Shown piece by piece: positions 45,301 to 54,200 of a stretch of 64,000 bases of DNA (its first letter is position 1; the number at the start of each line of letters is the position of its first letter). The notes under the pieces are model-generated. The model ran no database searches and was not told the origin of the DNA. It saw only the letters and a program-made list of their open reading frames with translations. Location of the stretch: the NCBI RefSeq assembly GCF_902459465.1, contig NC_047070.1, positions 4,886,554-4,950,553 of the forward strand. The letters are read 5' to 3'. Source of the stretch: Asterias rubens. Taxonomy: Eukaryota > Echinodermata > Asteroidea > Forcipulatida > Asteriidae. A program made the translations under genes and the position numbers.

Positions 45301-48300
45301 AAATGGTATACGGACACCATCTGTACCATTTATTGAGGTGCTTCTAGCCCTCTGCGAAACATCAAATGGAACATCAAACATCACTCTGGAATGCGGTTGT
45401 CAGGGAGATTTAATAGAATTCCGAGGTCGCCACCCACTTCAAACCTAAAGAGATGGCTCTGTGTGCAGCCTAAGGCTTCCCCCTTGGACCAAGCAACAGG
45501 TGGCCCATCTCAAAACCAGACAACCACACCACTCCAACATAGTGACCAGAATGTAAGGAGATATAGCTGGTGACTAAGACCAAACTAGAGAAGGCTCGTC
45601 TCATCAGCCGATATCTGACGACTCATAAGAGGGAGTTCGGTCATAGTTTTTGTAGACTTGCACTTGAGAAGGCATAACCGTGTTGAATTCAGCAAGGATG
45701 CCATACACATGTACCACTGGACCTTCCAATTTCAATCCAAGATGGCACGGGTTAGGGAATTAATAGTATAGATTTGTTTTCTACTAAGTTTAATGTAAAT
45801 CTGCGGACATTGTGTTTTGTGTTACAAAAAGTACCCAAATCCTTTTTAAAAGAATAACCGTCTCAATGCGCTTTACACTATTACCCTGGTCATTTGGGCC
45901 AATAACATTCCTTTAATCTTTCTGAGCACCCTGGGGAGTATAGAACTTTGGCAACCTCAATCTGTGGTTGGCCAGAGGACCAAAAATTACGATTGAACAG
46001 CAACAGTTTTAGTTTCTGAAAACTTAAAGGTATGGCAATGACATCCTAATTGGAACAGTTCAAGAGAATTCATGTAAACACATATTCCATGTACATGTAT
46101 AGCTATTTGATGGTTCAAATGGTCCAATACACTGATCCATGTATGTTTGTTATACCTCGGTAACATTTGCAAAGGTTTTTTTTTTATGTTAACAATGGCC
46201 CAAAAACAAAACTATAAATATCCCTTTGGCCTGCAAATCGAGGTCAATGTACTTTTTCTTAATTAAAGGCATTTTTTTAAGCAGAAAAGTCAGAAAACAA
46301 CTGTGCACCTCTTGCCTTCACAATTTCATTGCCACAGATTTTTTATTTTTATTTTTTTTTTTTGGGGGGGGTTACAATTACTTTAACAAAAACAATATAT
46401 TGGGATGGTAGTAACACCATTGAAAGTGATTAATGAAATCAAAGTTTACTTGACATACCTGTAATGGATTTGCAAAATCGTGTGGAACAATATACTCCAA
46501 ATTGAAGAACTTCTTTGCCAACCAAACCGCGACAACCTTCCGTAAATATTGGGCGTACTTTGTCGGTGTCTCTAAATAAGACAGCTCTGGGCTAGACTGC
46601 TGATTGGCTGATGTCAGATAAAAGAAGACATCTCTTCGGAGACAACCCAATGCGGCCATGATGATTACGACTGGTCCGCAGATGGTAAGACACGTCTGGA
46701 GTGGGAATTGCGCCGAACACAGCAGAGAGCAACAATGAACACTGTTCCCCGGCTGGTGGCAGACATGCCACTTGTAGTCAGTCATGTCCTGAGGTCCGTA
46801 GATGGCAGTGTGGTACGCGACAAGGTACTTGGGTAGGAGCTCCGGTACCTTCCAGCCCAGCGTGTCAGCGTACGTGATCTTCTTAGTGATAGTGTCCAAG
46901 TGGCAGATAGAATAGTGATTTCCGCGTTGTTTCTCGGTGCTGATGAAGACTTCGCTTTGACTGTAGTTTAACTTCCCCACGTGGCAGATGATGAGGAGAG
47001 ACTTCGGCATTTCTCGTCCTTCAGGGATCAGTGACGAGCCAACGATCGTCGTTGTGAAATCGTTACTGGAGATGCATAGAGTATCCACCTGGATCGCGTT
47101 AAGCTGCTCGACAGTCCACGCCATGTGACTCGAAGTCAGCCAACGATCGCAGCAAATTTTTGCCAACTCGCCCGACGTCATCTTATAATCATTCAACACG
47201 GCATTCCACCTAGGGCACAACACCAGCATCTGGAATCTCCTGATCATGTCGATGCCAGGAAGCATCTTGATAGTCCGGGGCTCCAGATGCATGTGGGCAA
47301 ACCATTCCAACTCCCTCTCCACATTCCTCCGCGTGGCCGCCGCCTTGTGTAGTGCCAGCATGTGGTTCACGTCCGTTAAGCTGTAAGACCCCTGCTCTGT
47401 CGACACGTAGCTCAGATCGCCCGGGGCTCTCTTTCTGTTCTCCTCCAGTTGGCGTGTCCAACTCAACAAGGAGCTGAACCCCGGCATGTGTGTCTGCGCG
47501 AAGACATCGCACAAAGACGGACTAATTGAGGTGCTGTTGCACACGATCTCTTCCCCCGTTGGACAGCGTACTGACGGGATGCGACACTCTAAGGTTTGCA
47601 AGCGGGCGTAGGTTTGAATAGTCTTGGCATTGAAACACCTCGAGTTTATCTTTATCTCTGTCTGAAAAAGAAATACAAGATGTTCATTCGTAATGCATAT
47701 GATAATAATATAGTCTTAAAGCATATATATGTACCAATGAGTTACTCGAGGTGCTTGAACAAACAGAACAGTCTAAGAAAGACTTTTTTATTCATGGGAC
47801 CAATTATGGACCCCCCCATGTAGACATTTTGCATAGGCCAAGGTAAAACAATGGAAAGATGTACGGGCAATGTACAAGCCTCCGCCAATGATCGGTCCTT
47901 ATTTGACACCAGTGAGGACGCTGTTTAAGCTTGTGACACGTTTGAGTCCCACCCGAGTGATTTGCCTGTTGATATATTGTTCACAGAACTCGGGGAAATT
48001 AATCGAATAGGTGTATGGGTAAAATCAAATTATATTCTTTATCACGATGAAAAACTCACAGACATCTAATGTATTACACAGGTTTGTTTTTTAGGCCTAC
48101 AGTGTTTATGTTGAGTCAATCATAGTTTGGATACTGGGCTCGCAAGCACACAATGTTGCTAAGCACAACAAAATTGTGCTTACCAGAATAAAGTTGCAAG
48201 CCAACACTGCTAAGCAATATATTCTGCTTAAGCAGCTCTATGGGCACTGGTCTTTGACAATTACCAATCTGTTTTTACTTGCACCATTGTCTGATGTCCC

Positions 48301-50952
48301 GTACAGTAGTATTGCCAACGCTCTATTATCAAAATACACACATATAGCACTCTTTTTCTTCAGGCCCTTTTCATTAGCCTGGAGGCACTTGTATTTCTAC
48401 TGCTTGAGCACCAATCAACCACCCTTAAGCCCCTTTCACACGAGAGTAAAATCAAGGGTCCCTTGCTAAATTGTAGCATTGTAGCTTGCTAAATCTTTAC
48501 AAAATGCTCAATTTTGTCTAATGTCCAAGTTCTCTTGAAATACACTTGTCAAACATTGCTCCATTTTACAACCATGCATTAAAATTAAGCAAGGGACCCT
48601 AGTTAAATTGCTGTTGTGTGAATAGCGTATTAGCGTTAGGTCCAAACTTATGGATCCTGCGGAGTCAACCAGTGTAAACATAAACATAAACAATGTTCTA
48701 TACTAAAAGCCTTTTTGAGGTATGGCCGACCTGAGACTCCCGAGTGTACCGATTGGTTTGGGTGTATACACACAGTTTTACCCAAACCTTAGTGTTGTAG
48801 CCTTGTGTCTGCCATATCTCAAAAAGGCTAATGGGGGTCTGTGCAGTCCTCACCTGTAGATCATTGACCTTTCTGGCATTCTGAAGTGTACACTGTATAA
48901 CCTCATCAGCAACCTTGTCACTAGCTGCTGGTTTTGGGAGTATGGCTTTTGGAATTCTCCCGCCAAGCCTAAAGTCCTGTGACACTAATATTGCTTGGCC
49001 AACTGGCATACTCAGCTGAGAAGCTGCTGAAACTGGAACATTCTAAAATTGAGAAAATTGGGAGATCATGCATGCTTCGTAAGCTTCATGAAAAAATTGT
49101 TTCAAGTGCTAAACACCATTCACACCTGTGGCTTACTCCAATTGCTTCTAGTTGACGTACATGTAGCAAGCACGAAATCCTTGTTTGATACAGGTTTCCT
49201 GAAGTTTGCGAGCCACAGTGATTAAAAGCCATTGGACACTTTCGGAACAGATTTTTTTTTTAAAGTTCACAGATTTACAAATAACTTACAGGGTTTACAG
49301 AAGGTAATGGTGAAAGACTTCTCTTGAAATATTATTTCATGAAATGCTTTACTTTTTGTGAAAACATTTAAACAATATCAATTCTTGATATCGAGAATTA
49401 CGGATTTATTTTAAACACATGTTATGACACTGCGAAACGTGCGGAAACAAGGGTGGGTTTTCCCGTTATTTTCTCCCGACTCCGGTGACCAATTGAGCCG
49501 AAATTTTCACAGGTTTGTTATTTGATATATAAGTTGTGATGTATACACTAAGTGTGGGCCTTGGACAACTGTTTACCGAAAGTGTCCAATGGCTTTAAGT
49601 TCACTCTGAGGGATCCTTGGTTTTATTACCAGAAGAAATATTGACAAACACCTATCCAATGAAATTTAGAGATTTTTATTTTTTTTAACATTCACTTCTC
49701 ATACTCTATAGCACACTACCTGTACATTGAGAAAAATTATCAAAATCAAACAATTAGGCCTTTAATGTTTATGGTTCAACAAGGATTTCAAGTCATTAAT
49801 GTTGAAACAGAAATCAATTATCTTCTTGATTGCCCCTTATACAACGACCTTAGGAATATTATGTTGGCTTATATTATTGATCATTACAAAGGCTTTGAAA
49901 CTCTTGGCAGGGAAGACAGGTTTAAGTTTTTGATGGACACTCCCGATGAAGCTATTATTATTTGCGTTGCCAAATACGTCTTTTTATTTACTGCTTTAAC
50001 AGAAAATCAAACTGTGTGATTATTTGTTTGTTTTTGTTATAAGTTAAATTCCTTACCGTATGACTTATTCATTCAATGTATTTTGTTTTTATAATATTGT
50101 TACCCTCCCCAGGGTTATGGGGTGTGTTCCAGTTTGGAATAAAATATAATACAATACAATACAATTAATAATACAGCTGTGATCCAATTTGGAGGCTCCC
50201 ATTGAAAAGCTCCCACTGAGTCACTGGATGTCATAAAGTGTAAAAAATCTTAAACTTCTTTTTCTGTCTGTTCTGTGAAATTAAATACTACCTGATTTAC
50301 TGGGGTTGAATCTGCTGCCCTCATCTGATTGTCGGGAACTGTGTGAACAAAAATAAATAAATTATTAATTAAGAAAACTCTGTTGATTTTTGGTGTATAT
50401 TCTAGTGAGACAATCATAAAACCACCAATCAAAATACTGAAATTATACTTCCCTGTGAAATTGAAAGTTTCACTGCTGACCATCCCCAAGTGCCAACTGG
50501 ACCCCCCCCCCCCCCCAACCCAGTCCTAGTAGAGAAGTCGATGGGGTCCAGTGTTTGTGTATTAAATTTAAAATTGTAATTAACATTAACATTTTAATTT
50601 AACAATGTGGATTGTAATTAAATGTCATATTCACTTTTTGTTTATTACACGCACCCAACATCATACATGAAATCGCAGTTCTAACACAATACAGAACTTT
50701 GCCCTCGTCAGATAGAGTCGGATGTGTGTGTGAGTTTGAGACCAATGGAGGTAGAAATCTGAGACAAGAGAGACGAGACTCTGAAAAGACAGAATGAATG
50801 AGAAAGAACACCGGAACAAAACCACCATGATCATGATCACGCTCACCTGAACTTAATTTATCTGCTGGAAGAAGCGAAATCATGAAGGTTCTGTTTTCCG
50901 TTCGTTCCTCCATGTTTACGATTTCAACGGTGAGTGGTCCCTCATCTGTCAT
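36382..50952 (-). CDS. Ulp1-like protease / C2H2 / MULE transposase-derived / SWIM protein (1324 aa, 8 exons)
   Basis: Exons: 50952-50847, 50338-50292, 49042-48854, 47661-46459, 42369-42183, 41380-41192, 39969-39805 and 38270-36382. Every junction is GT-AG and in phase, totalling 1325 codons. Domains: a Ulp1/SENP (C48)-like protease in about 250-500, with His363-x16-Asp380 and Gln436-x5-Cys442-Gly; two C2H2 fingers with CX2CX12HX4H spacing (568-589, split by an intron, and 604-625); a FAR1-like Cys/His region with EFETWKKALEEAE and RYLQCNRSG (about 641-740); a Mutator-type transposase core (about 830-1090); and a SWIM finger CxCx9CxH (1155-1169). The protease would cleave SUMO-like conjugates, and the zinc modules bind nucleic acid. 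In the transposase core, Asp922 and Glu1037 match the expected triad, but the first Asp appears as Glu860 and the CxxH motif reads CPWN (944-947). I infer a domesticated element acting in the nucleus. It is divergent with DCLRE1A. Confidence 0.85.
38514..38898. mobile_element. Complete family A MITE
   Basis: It starts TTAAAGACACTGGACACAA and ends AGTGTCCACTGTCTTAAA. It lies in intron 7 of gene 4. Confidence 0.75.
39024..39375. mobile_element. Fold-back element, GGGCCCAATTTCAT family, with insert
   Basis: The ends GGGCCCAATTTCATGGAGC and CAATGAAATTGGGCCC are clean. The middle carries a LINE-tail-like piece (GTGCGCATTATAAATCC followed by ATT repeats), probably a nested insertion. Confidence 0.65.
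39575..39735 (+). mobile_element. tRNA-headed SINE
   Basis: CTAGAATTGCAAAGG, then ATGGGTTCGAATCCCAACC (an excellent B box), then CTCGGGAAAGTACTGAATTA. It lies in intron 7 of gene 4. Confidence 0.6.
39917..40088. repeat. 90-bp tandem duplication over the start of exon 7, gene 4
   Basis: The unit contains the acceptor and first ~50 bp of exon 7 plus adjoining intron. The real exon uses the copy ending at 39969. The upstream copy would start at 40059, is in frame at this spacing, but carries TGA where the real exon has TGT (Cys). Confidence 0.85.
40265..40437 (+). mobile_element. Dispersed repeat with AGTTCTTTTCAGAACT hairpin
   Basis: Closely similar to 27618-27815. The hairpin is at 40282-40297. 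A further fragment (GAGAAGTCTCCTGAATCTCC, then GTCGAAACGTTGAGACC) lies at 40120-40195. Confidence 0.5.
40447..40620. mobile_element. Fold-back element, TTAGGAC family, complete
   Basis: The ends CTGCCGTCGATTTCACAAAG and TTTGTGAAACCGACGGCAG are inverted. The interior holds GAGTTAGGACTCG and CTAAGTCCTAAGATTAG. It lies in intron 6 of gene 4. Confidence 0.65.
41333..41640. repeat. 161-bp tandem duplication over the start of exon 6, gene 4
   Basis: GGTCCTGGTTAGGGTGGGCT through ACTGACAACAATCGTGCACT (41333 on) recurs at 41494 on. The duplicated part includes the acceptor and first 48 bp of exon 6. The second copy keeps that exon frame open, but its polypyrimidine tract is altered. Confidence 0.8.
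41875..42060 (+). mobile_element. tRNA-like SINE head plus histone-type stem-loop
   Basis: TAGCTCAGTTGGTAGAGCGC is a perfect tRNA D-arm/A box, and GGTTGAAGCTC stands at the B-box position, but the anticodon stem does not pair. About 75 bp later, GGCTCTTTTCAGAGCC (42015-42030) has exactly the stem and loop of metazoan replication-dependent histone mRNA 3' ends. CAAAAGAGA follows where sea-urchin histone genes have a purine-rich downstream element. No histone gene is nearby. It lies in intron 5 of gene 4. Confidence 0.5.
42370..44169. other. Intron 4 of gene 4, repeat-poor part
   Basis: Nothing codes convincingly here. A weak two-copy degenerate repeat (AACAAATCCCAATAGC, AACAAACTCATAATC) lies near 43060-43250. 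The rest is AT-rich DNA without recognised features. Confidence 0.4.
44170..44496. mobile_element. Palindromic MITE, GGTACACGTT end variant
   Basis: It starts TTTAAAGGGAAGGTACACG and ends CGTGTACCTTCCTTTA. It shares the family A interior (AAAGACCAGTCTTCTCACTT, GAGGGAGCCGTTTCTCACAA). The same terminal type adjoins the stop codon at 36382. Confidence 0.75.
44860..45287. mobile_element. Palindromic MITE, family C
   Basis: Inverted arms carry ATGTCCACAGATTTACATTT and TAAATCTGTGGACATTGTG. Inner arms carry GTAGTTTTTGAGAAATGAGT and CATTTCTCAAAAACTAC. A second copy is at 60518-60875 and a fragment at 45781-45853. Confidence 0.7.
47925..48067 (+). mobile_element. tRNA-headed SINE
   Basis: CACGTTTGAGTCCCACC (B-box-like), then ACAGAACTCGGGGAA, then AGGTGTATGGGTAAAATC. 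It lies in intron 3 of gene 4. Confidence 0.5.
48427..48627. mobile_element. Fold-back element, AAGGGTCCCTTGCTAAA family
   Basis: CCCCTTTCACACGAGAG at the left, TTGTGTGAATAGCG at the right, with internal AAGGGTCCCTTGCTAAATTG and AGCAAGGGACCCTAG. Confidence 0.6.
48708..48829. mobile_element. 120-bp fold-back element
   Basis: AAGCCTTTTTGAGGTATGG and CCATATCTCAAAAAGGCT are inverted ends. The inner arms are GGTTTGGGTGTA and TTTACCCAAACC. A second copy is at 61490-61612. It ends 25 bp from exon 3 of gene 4. Confidence 0.65.
49222..49598. mobile_element. Palindromic MITE, family D
   Basis: It starts TTAAAAGCCATTGGACACTT and ends AAGTGTCCAATGGCTTTAA. It is nearly identical to 58307-58665, implying recent activity. 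The interior GAGCCGAAATTTTCACAGG is shared with family A. Confidence 0.8.
49765..50168 (+). mobile_element. 5'-truncated non-LTR retrotransposon, 3' end
   Basis: The 84-codon ORF contains EINYLLDCPLYNDLRN and KFLMDTPDEA, typical of the extreme C-terminus of LINE ORF2 after the reverse transcriptase. The 3' UTR has TTACCCTCCCCAGGGTTATGG and TGGAATAAAAT and ends in an (ATACA)n-type tail. It is opposite to gene 4, in its intron 2. Confidence 0.75.
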
Positions 50953-51275
50953 GACTATACTCTGAACAGTTTGGAATAAAAAACTGGAAGTAGAATGAAA
51001 AAGAAGACGATGTGTCTATACTACAGTAGTACTACTATATTATTAAAGTTGATTCACAGCCATCGCTCGCTCACATACACCTCTTGAGGGCGCTGTTCAC
51101 CCGCACCAAACTTTGGTCCAAAGTTGTTCAAAACTTCCTCAAAACACTTGATTGAGTGATTGAGTGCTGCCGGGGAATACCAATCCGCACGTTTTGCATC
51201 TGGCCGATCTTCCTGTCTTTATTTTGGAAATGTCCCCAGTTTTGTTTAACTCACCGCAAATCTCACACTCACGAC
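50953..51275. promoter_or_regulatory. Shared promoter region of genes 4 and 5
   Basis: Only 323 bp separate the start codons of the divergent genes, and this must hold both 5' UTRs and core promoters. It includes a GC-richer patch (about 51055-51110) with GAGGGCGC at 51086-51093. No obvious TATA box suits either gene. Confidence 0.65.
51086..51093 (-). promoter_or_regulatory. GCGCCCTC motif in bidirectional promoter
   Basis: The minus strand reads AGCGCCCTCAAG, identical over 12 bases to the site at 15918 near the coiled-coil gene promoter. Confidence 0.35.
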
Positions 51276-54200
51276 ATGGCAGATACAGATGAAAGTGATG
51301 ATGATATTTGGAAGTACAAATCATTGAAAAGGATTAGAAAAACGGAGAACAGCAGCAGTAGTAGCCAAAGATGTTCCTTCTCTTCAAAAAAGAAGAATTT
51401 TAATAGGCCTGCTTTATCTCAGCAGAGTCTAGTGACTACTAAAAAGCATGTGAAGAAGGAGGCATGTTCACAGAGGAAAACATGGCACACAGTGAAGAAA
51501 GAACAGATTCGAAAGCCTGATGTTAAGAAATCATCTCCAAGTTCGCAGAAAAAGAAAATGGTCAAGTTGGCTGGAGACTGTACGCCTAGGAAATTAGACA
51601 GGGAATCAGTTTTTGATTCACAATCGACCCCGCAACGTAAAAAACTGAAGCAGGTGAAACTTGAAGAATGCTCCCCAATTAAAATAATTGGAGGAAGCTC
51701 TTCTCAAGAACAATTTTCCCAACCTACGAAGACTAAGAGGCGAAGGAATAGTCGCAAAGGATTTGAGAGCAATGAACCAAGGAGAGGCGTGGCCGAGAAG
51801 GAGAGGAGGTTTACACATCAGGAAAATGGACTCAGCAGTACTCCGCCAGTTTTTGATTCACAATCGACCCCGCAACGTAAAAAACTGAAGCAGGTGAAAC
51901 TTGAAGAATGCTCCCCAATTAAAATAATTAGAGGAAGCTCTTCTCAAGAACAATTTTCCCAACCTACGAAGACTAAGAGGCGAAGGAATAGTCGCAAAGG
52001 ATTTGAGAGCAATGAACCAAGGAGAGGCGTGGCCGAGAAGGAGAGGAGGTTTACACATCAGGAAAATGGACTCAGCAGTACTCCGCCAGTTTTTGATTCA
52101 CAATCGACCCCGCAACGTAAAAAACTGAAGCAGGTGAAACTTGAAGAATGCTCCCCAATTAAAATAATTGGAGGAAGCTCTTCTCAAGAACAATTTTCCC
52201 AACCTACGAAGACTAAGAGGCGAAGGAATAGTCGCAAAGGATTTGAGAGCAATGAACCAAGGAGAGGCGTGGCCGAGAAGGAGAGGAGGTTTACACATCA
52301 GGAAAATGGACTCAGCAGTACTCCGCCGACTGGACGTGGTCATGGACGTGGGGAAGGAAAAGTCAAGCAGACAAAAGGAGCCGAGTCAACAGACCAAGGT
52401 GTCTGATTGTGATTGGATTGGACTTTGGAGTAGTGTTTTTTTATTTTTTTATGTTTCTGACAAAGAAGTTGCTGTTGCAGTGTTGGAATAGTTAATTGTT
52501 TTATTTGAGTTTCTTTCCTTTGAAATAATGGGAGGGTTATCTTTGGTAATAGGCCTACTCCAAGAAATAATTACCATAAAAACTTACTTGGTAAAAAGTA
52601 AGAAGCACTGCAGCTGTTGATATTTTGATAACATTTTGAGAGATAATTCTTTTCATTTTCAGAAGGAATGCATTCCTTTGAAAACGAAAGGAATCGTTTC
52701 GAATAGAAACAAGACGGAGACGGTTAGGAGACGGAGATTCAAAAACATTTCAATCTGAAAAACATTTCTGCAAATGTTTCTCAGATTCTGTGTTTCAGTA
52801 CGCTGATATGCTCGCCAGATTCCAGGAGTAAATAAAGCAGGCCTGGAATTTAATTGAGAGGGCAAGAAGGCCATTTTTCATTTTGCAAATGGGGCTTCCA
52901 TTGGAAAGACCAGGAGCAATTGAGACTATTGTCAGGGACAATTGATGCTATTGTCTCGTGACAATGGATGCTATTGTCTCTGTGGCCTCCATGCAATTTC
53001 AGGCCTGATCAAGCTAAAGATCAGTAGTTCAGGTGTTGACTAATTTCATACATTCTTTGTCTGTCAATAGATACCCAGAGAGATCAGCCACTGAACTCGT
53101 CCCAAAGGTCGGAAGAGGTCATCACATTGTCTTCTAGATCATTACCACCTTATGCTGGAAGCCTTAAAGGGGACAGTTTCTCCAGTCTTGACGAGAACAG
53201 TAATTCAGCTAAGAAGACATTTTCAACAGAAAATAAGGTGGCTGGACAAGAGTCTACCATGCAAGTCTTCATCCAAGTAGAAAAACCACTTCCTCAAATA
53301 AGAAAGAGAAAACACAATGAGACAGCTACATCATGTGACGAGGAGGAAAGATTAATAAAACCTGGAGAAGAGTCTATCTTTCAAGACATGTCAGCTTCTG
53401 ATAAGGAAGAGGAGGTGAACGAAATCCAAGCTCTTGCCAGCGACGATGACATATTCGCAACACAACCATCTCCATTGTCTTCTCTCTTGCAGCTGAGAAG
53501 AGATAACATTCCAAATGTAGACGCCGAGACGCCGTCAAGTGCTCAGACAGACGTGTCTACCTCCATCTTAGATGACCCAGCAACAAACCTAGGAGTACAA
53601 TCTGCTGCACTGTCTGCCCCTTTAACTCAAACGCCTGCTCCTCAAAATGAACCTATCGACAGACAAGAGTGTAGTGATCTGATTCCGCTACCCTCCGCTC
53701 ATAGCAACTCTTTGAAACCTCAAAACTCCTTGCCAGAAGAGAGCAACTCATTCAAGTATACAACACTTCCTTGCCATCATAAGACAAATTCTTCTTTTTC
53801 AACTCAAAGCATGAACACACATCGAAGTAGGAACATGAACCTTGATTTAGACCATTGCAGCCAGGTTGACATCAGCATAAGGGTCACGCCACGTAGGAAA
53901 TCTCAACACATAAAACAGAAGTCTGGTGTAGCTGCGGACGATGTATGTTGCTCCTTCTTTCGCATGAAAGCCAGCAAGGCCAGACACATACAGGTTATGG
54001 TTGATGAGAACCAAGACAGTGAGAGTGCAAACTCGGACTCTGATGTTACAACCATAGATTCTGAGTCTGTGCCTCCCTTCATTACAGACATGGAAAGGCC
54101 ACAGACCGATACATGTAGCTCTCATACAAACAAGCAGTCTATTTCTAAAGATTCTGAGCTTGCGCCTTCCTTCATTACAGACATGAAACAGCCACAGACC

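Noticed and set aside
51156-51275. Upstream in-frame extension of SNM1A
   Set aside because: There is no ATG in it. The first Met at 51276 begins the [12 protein letters not shown] stretch that resembles the human N-terminus.
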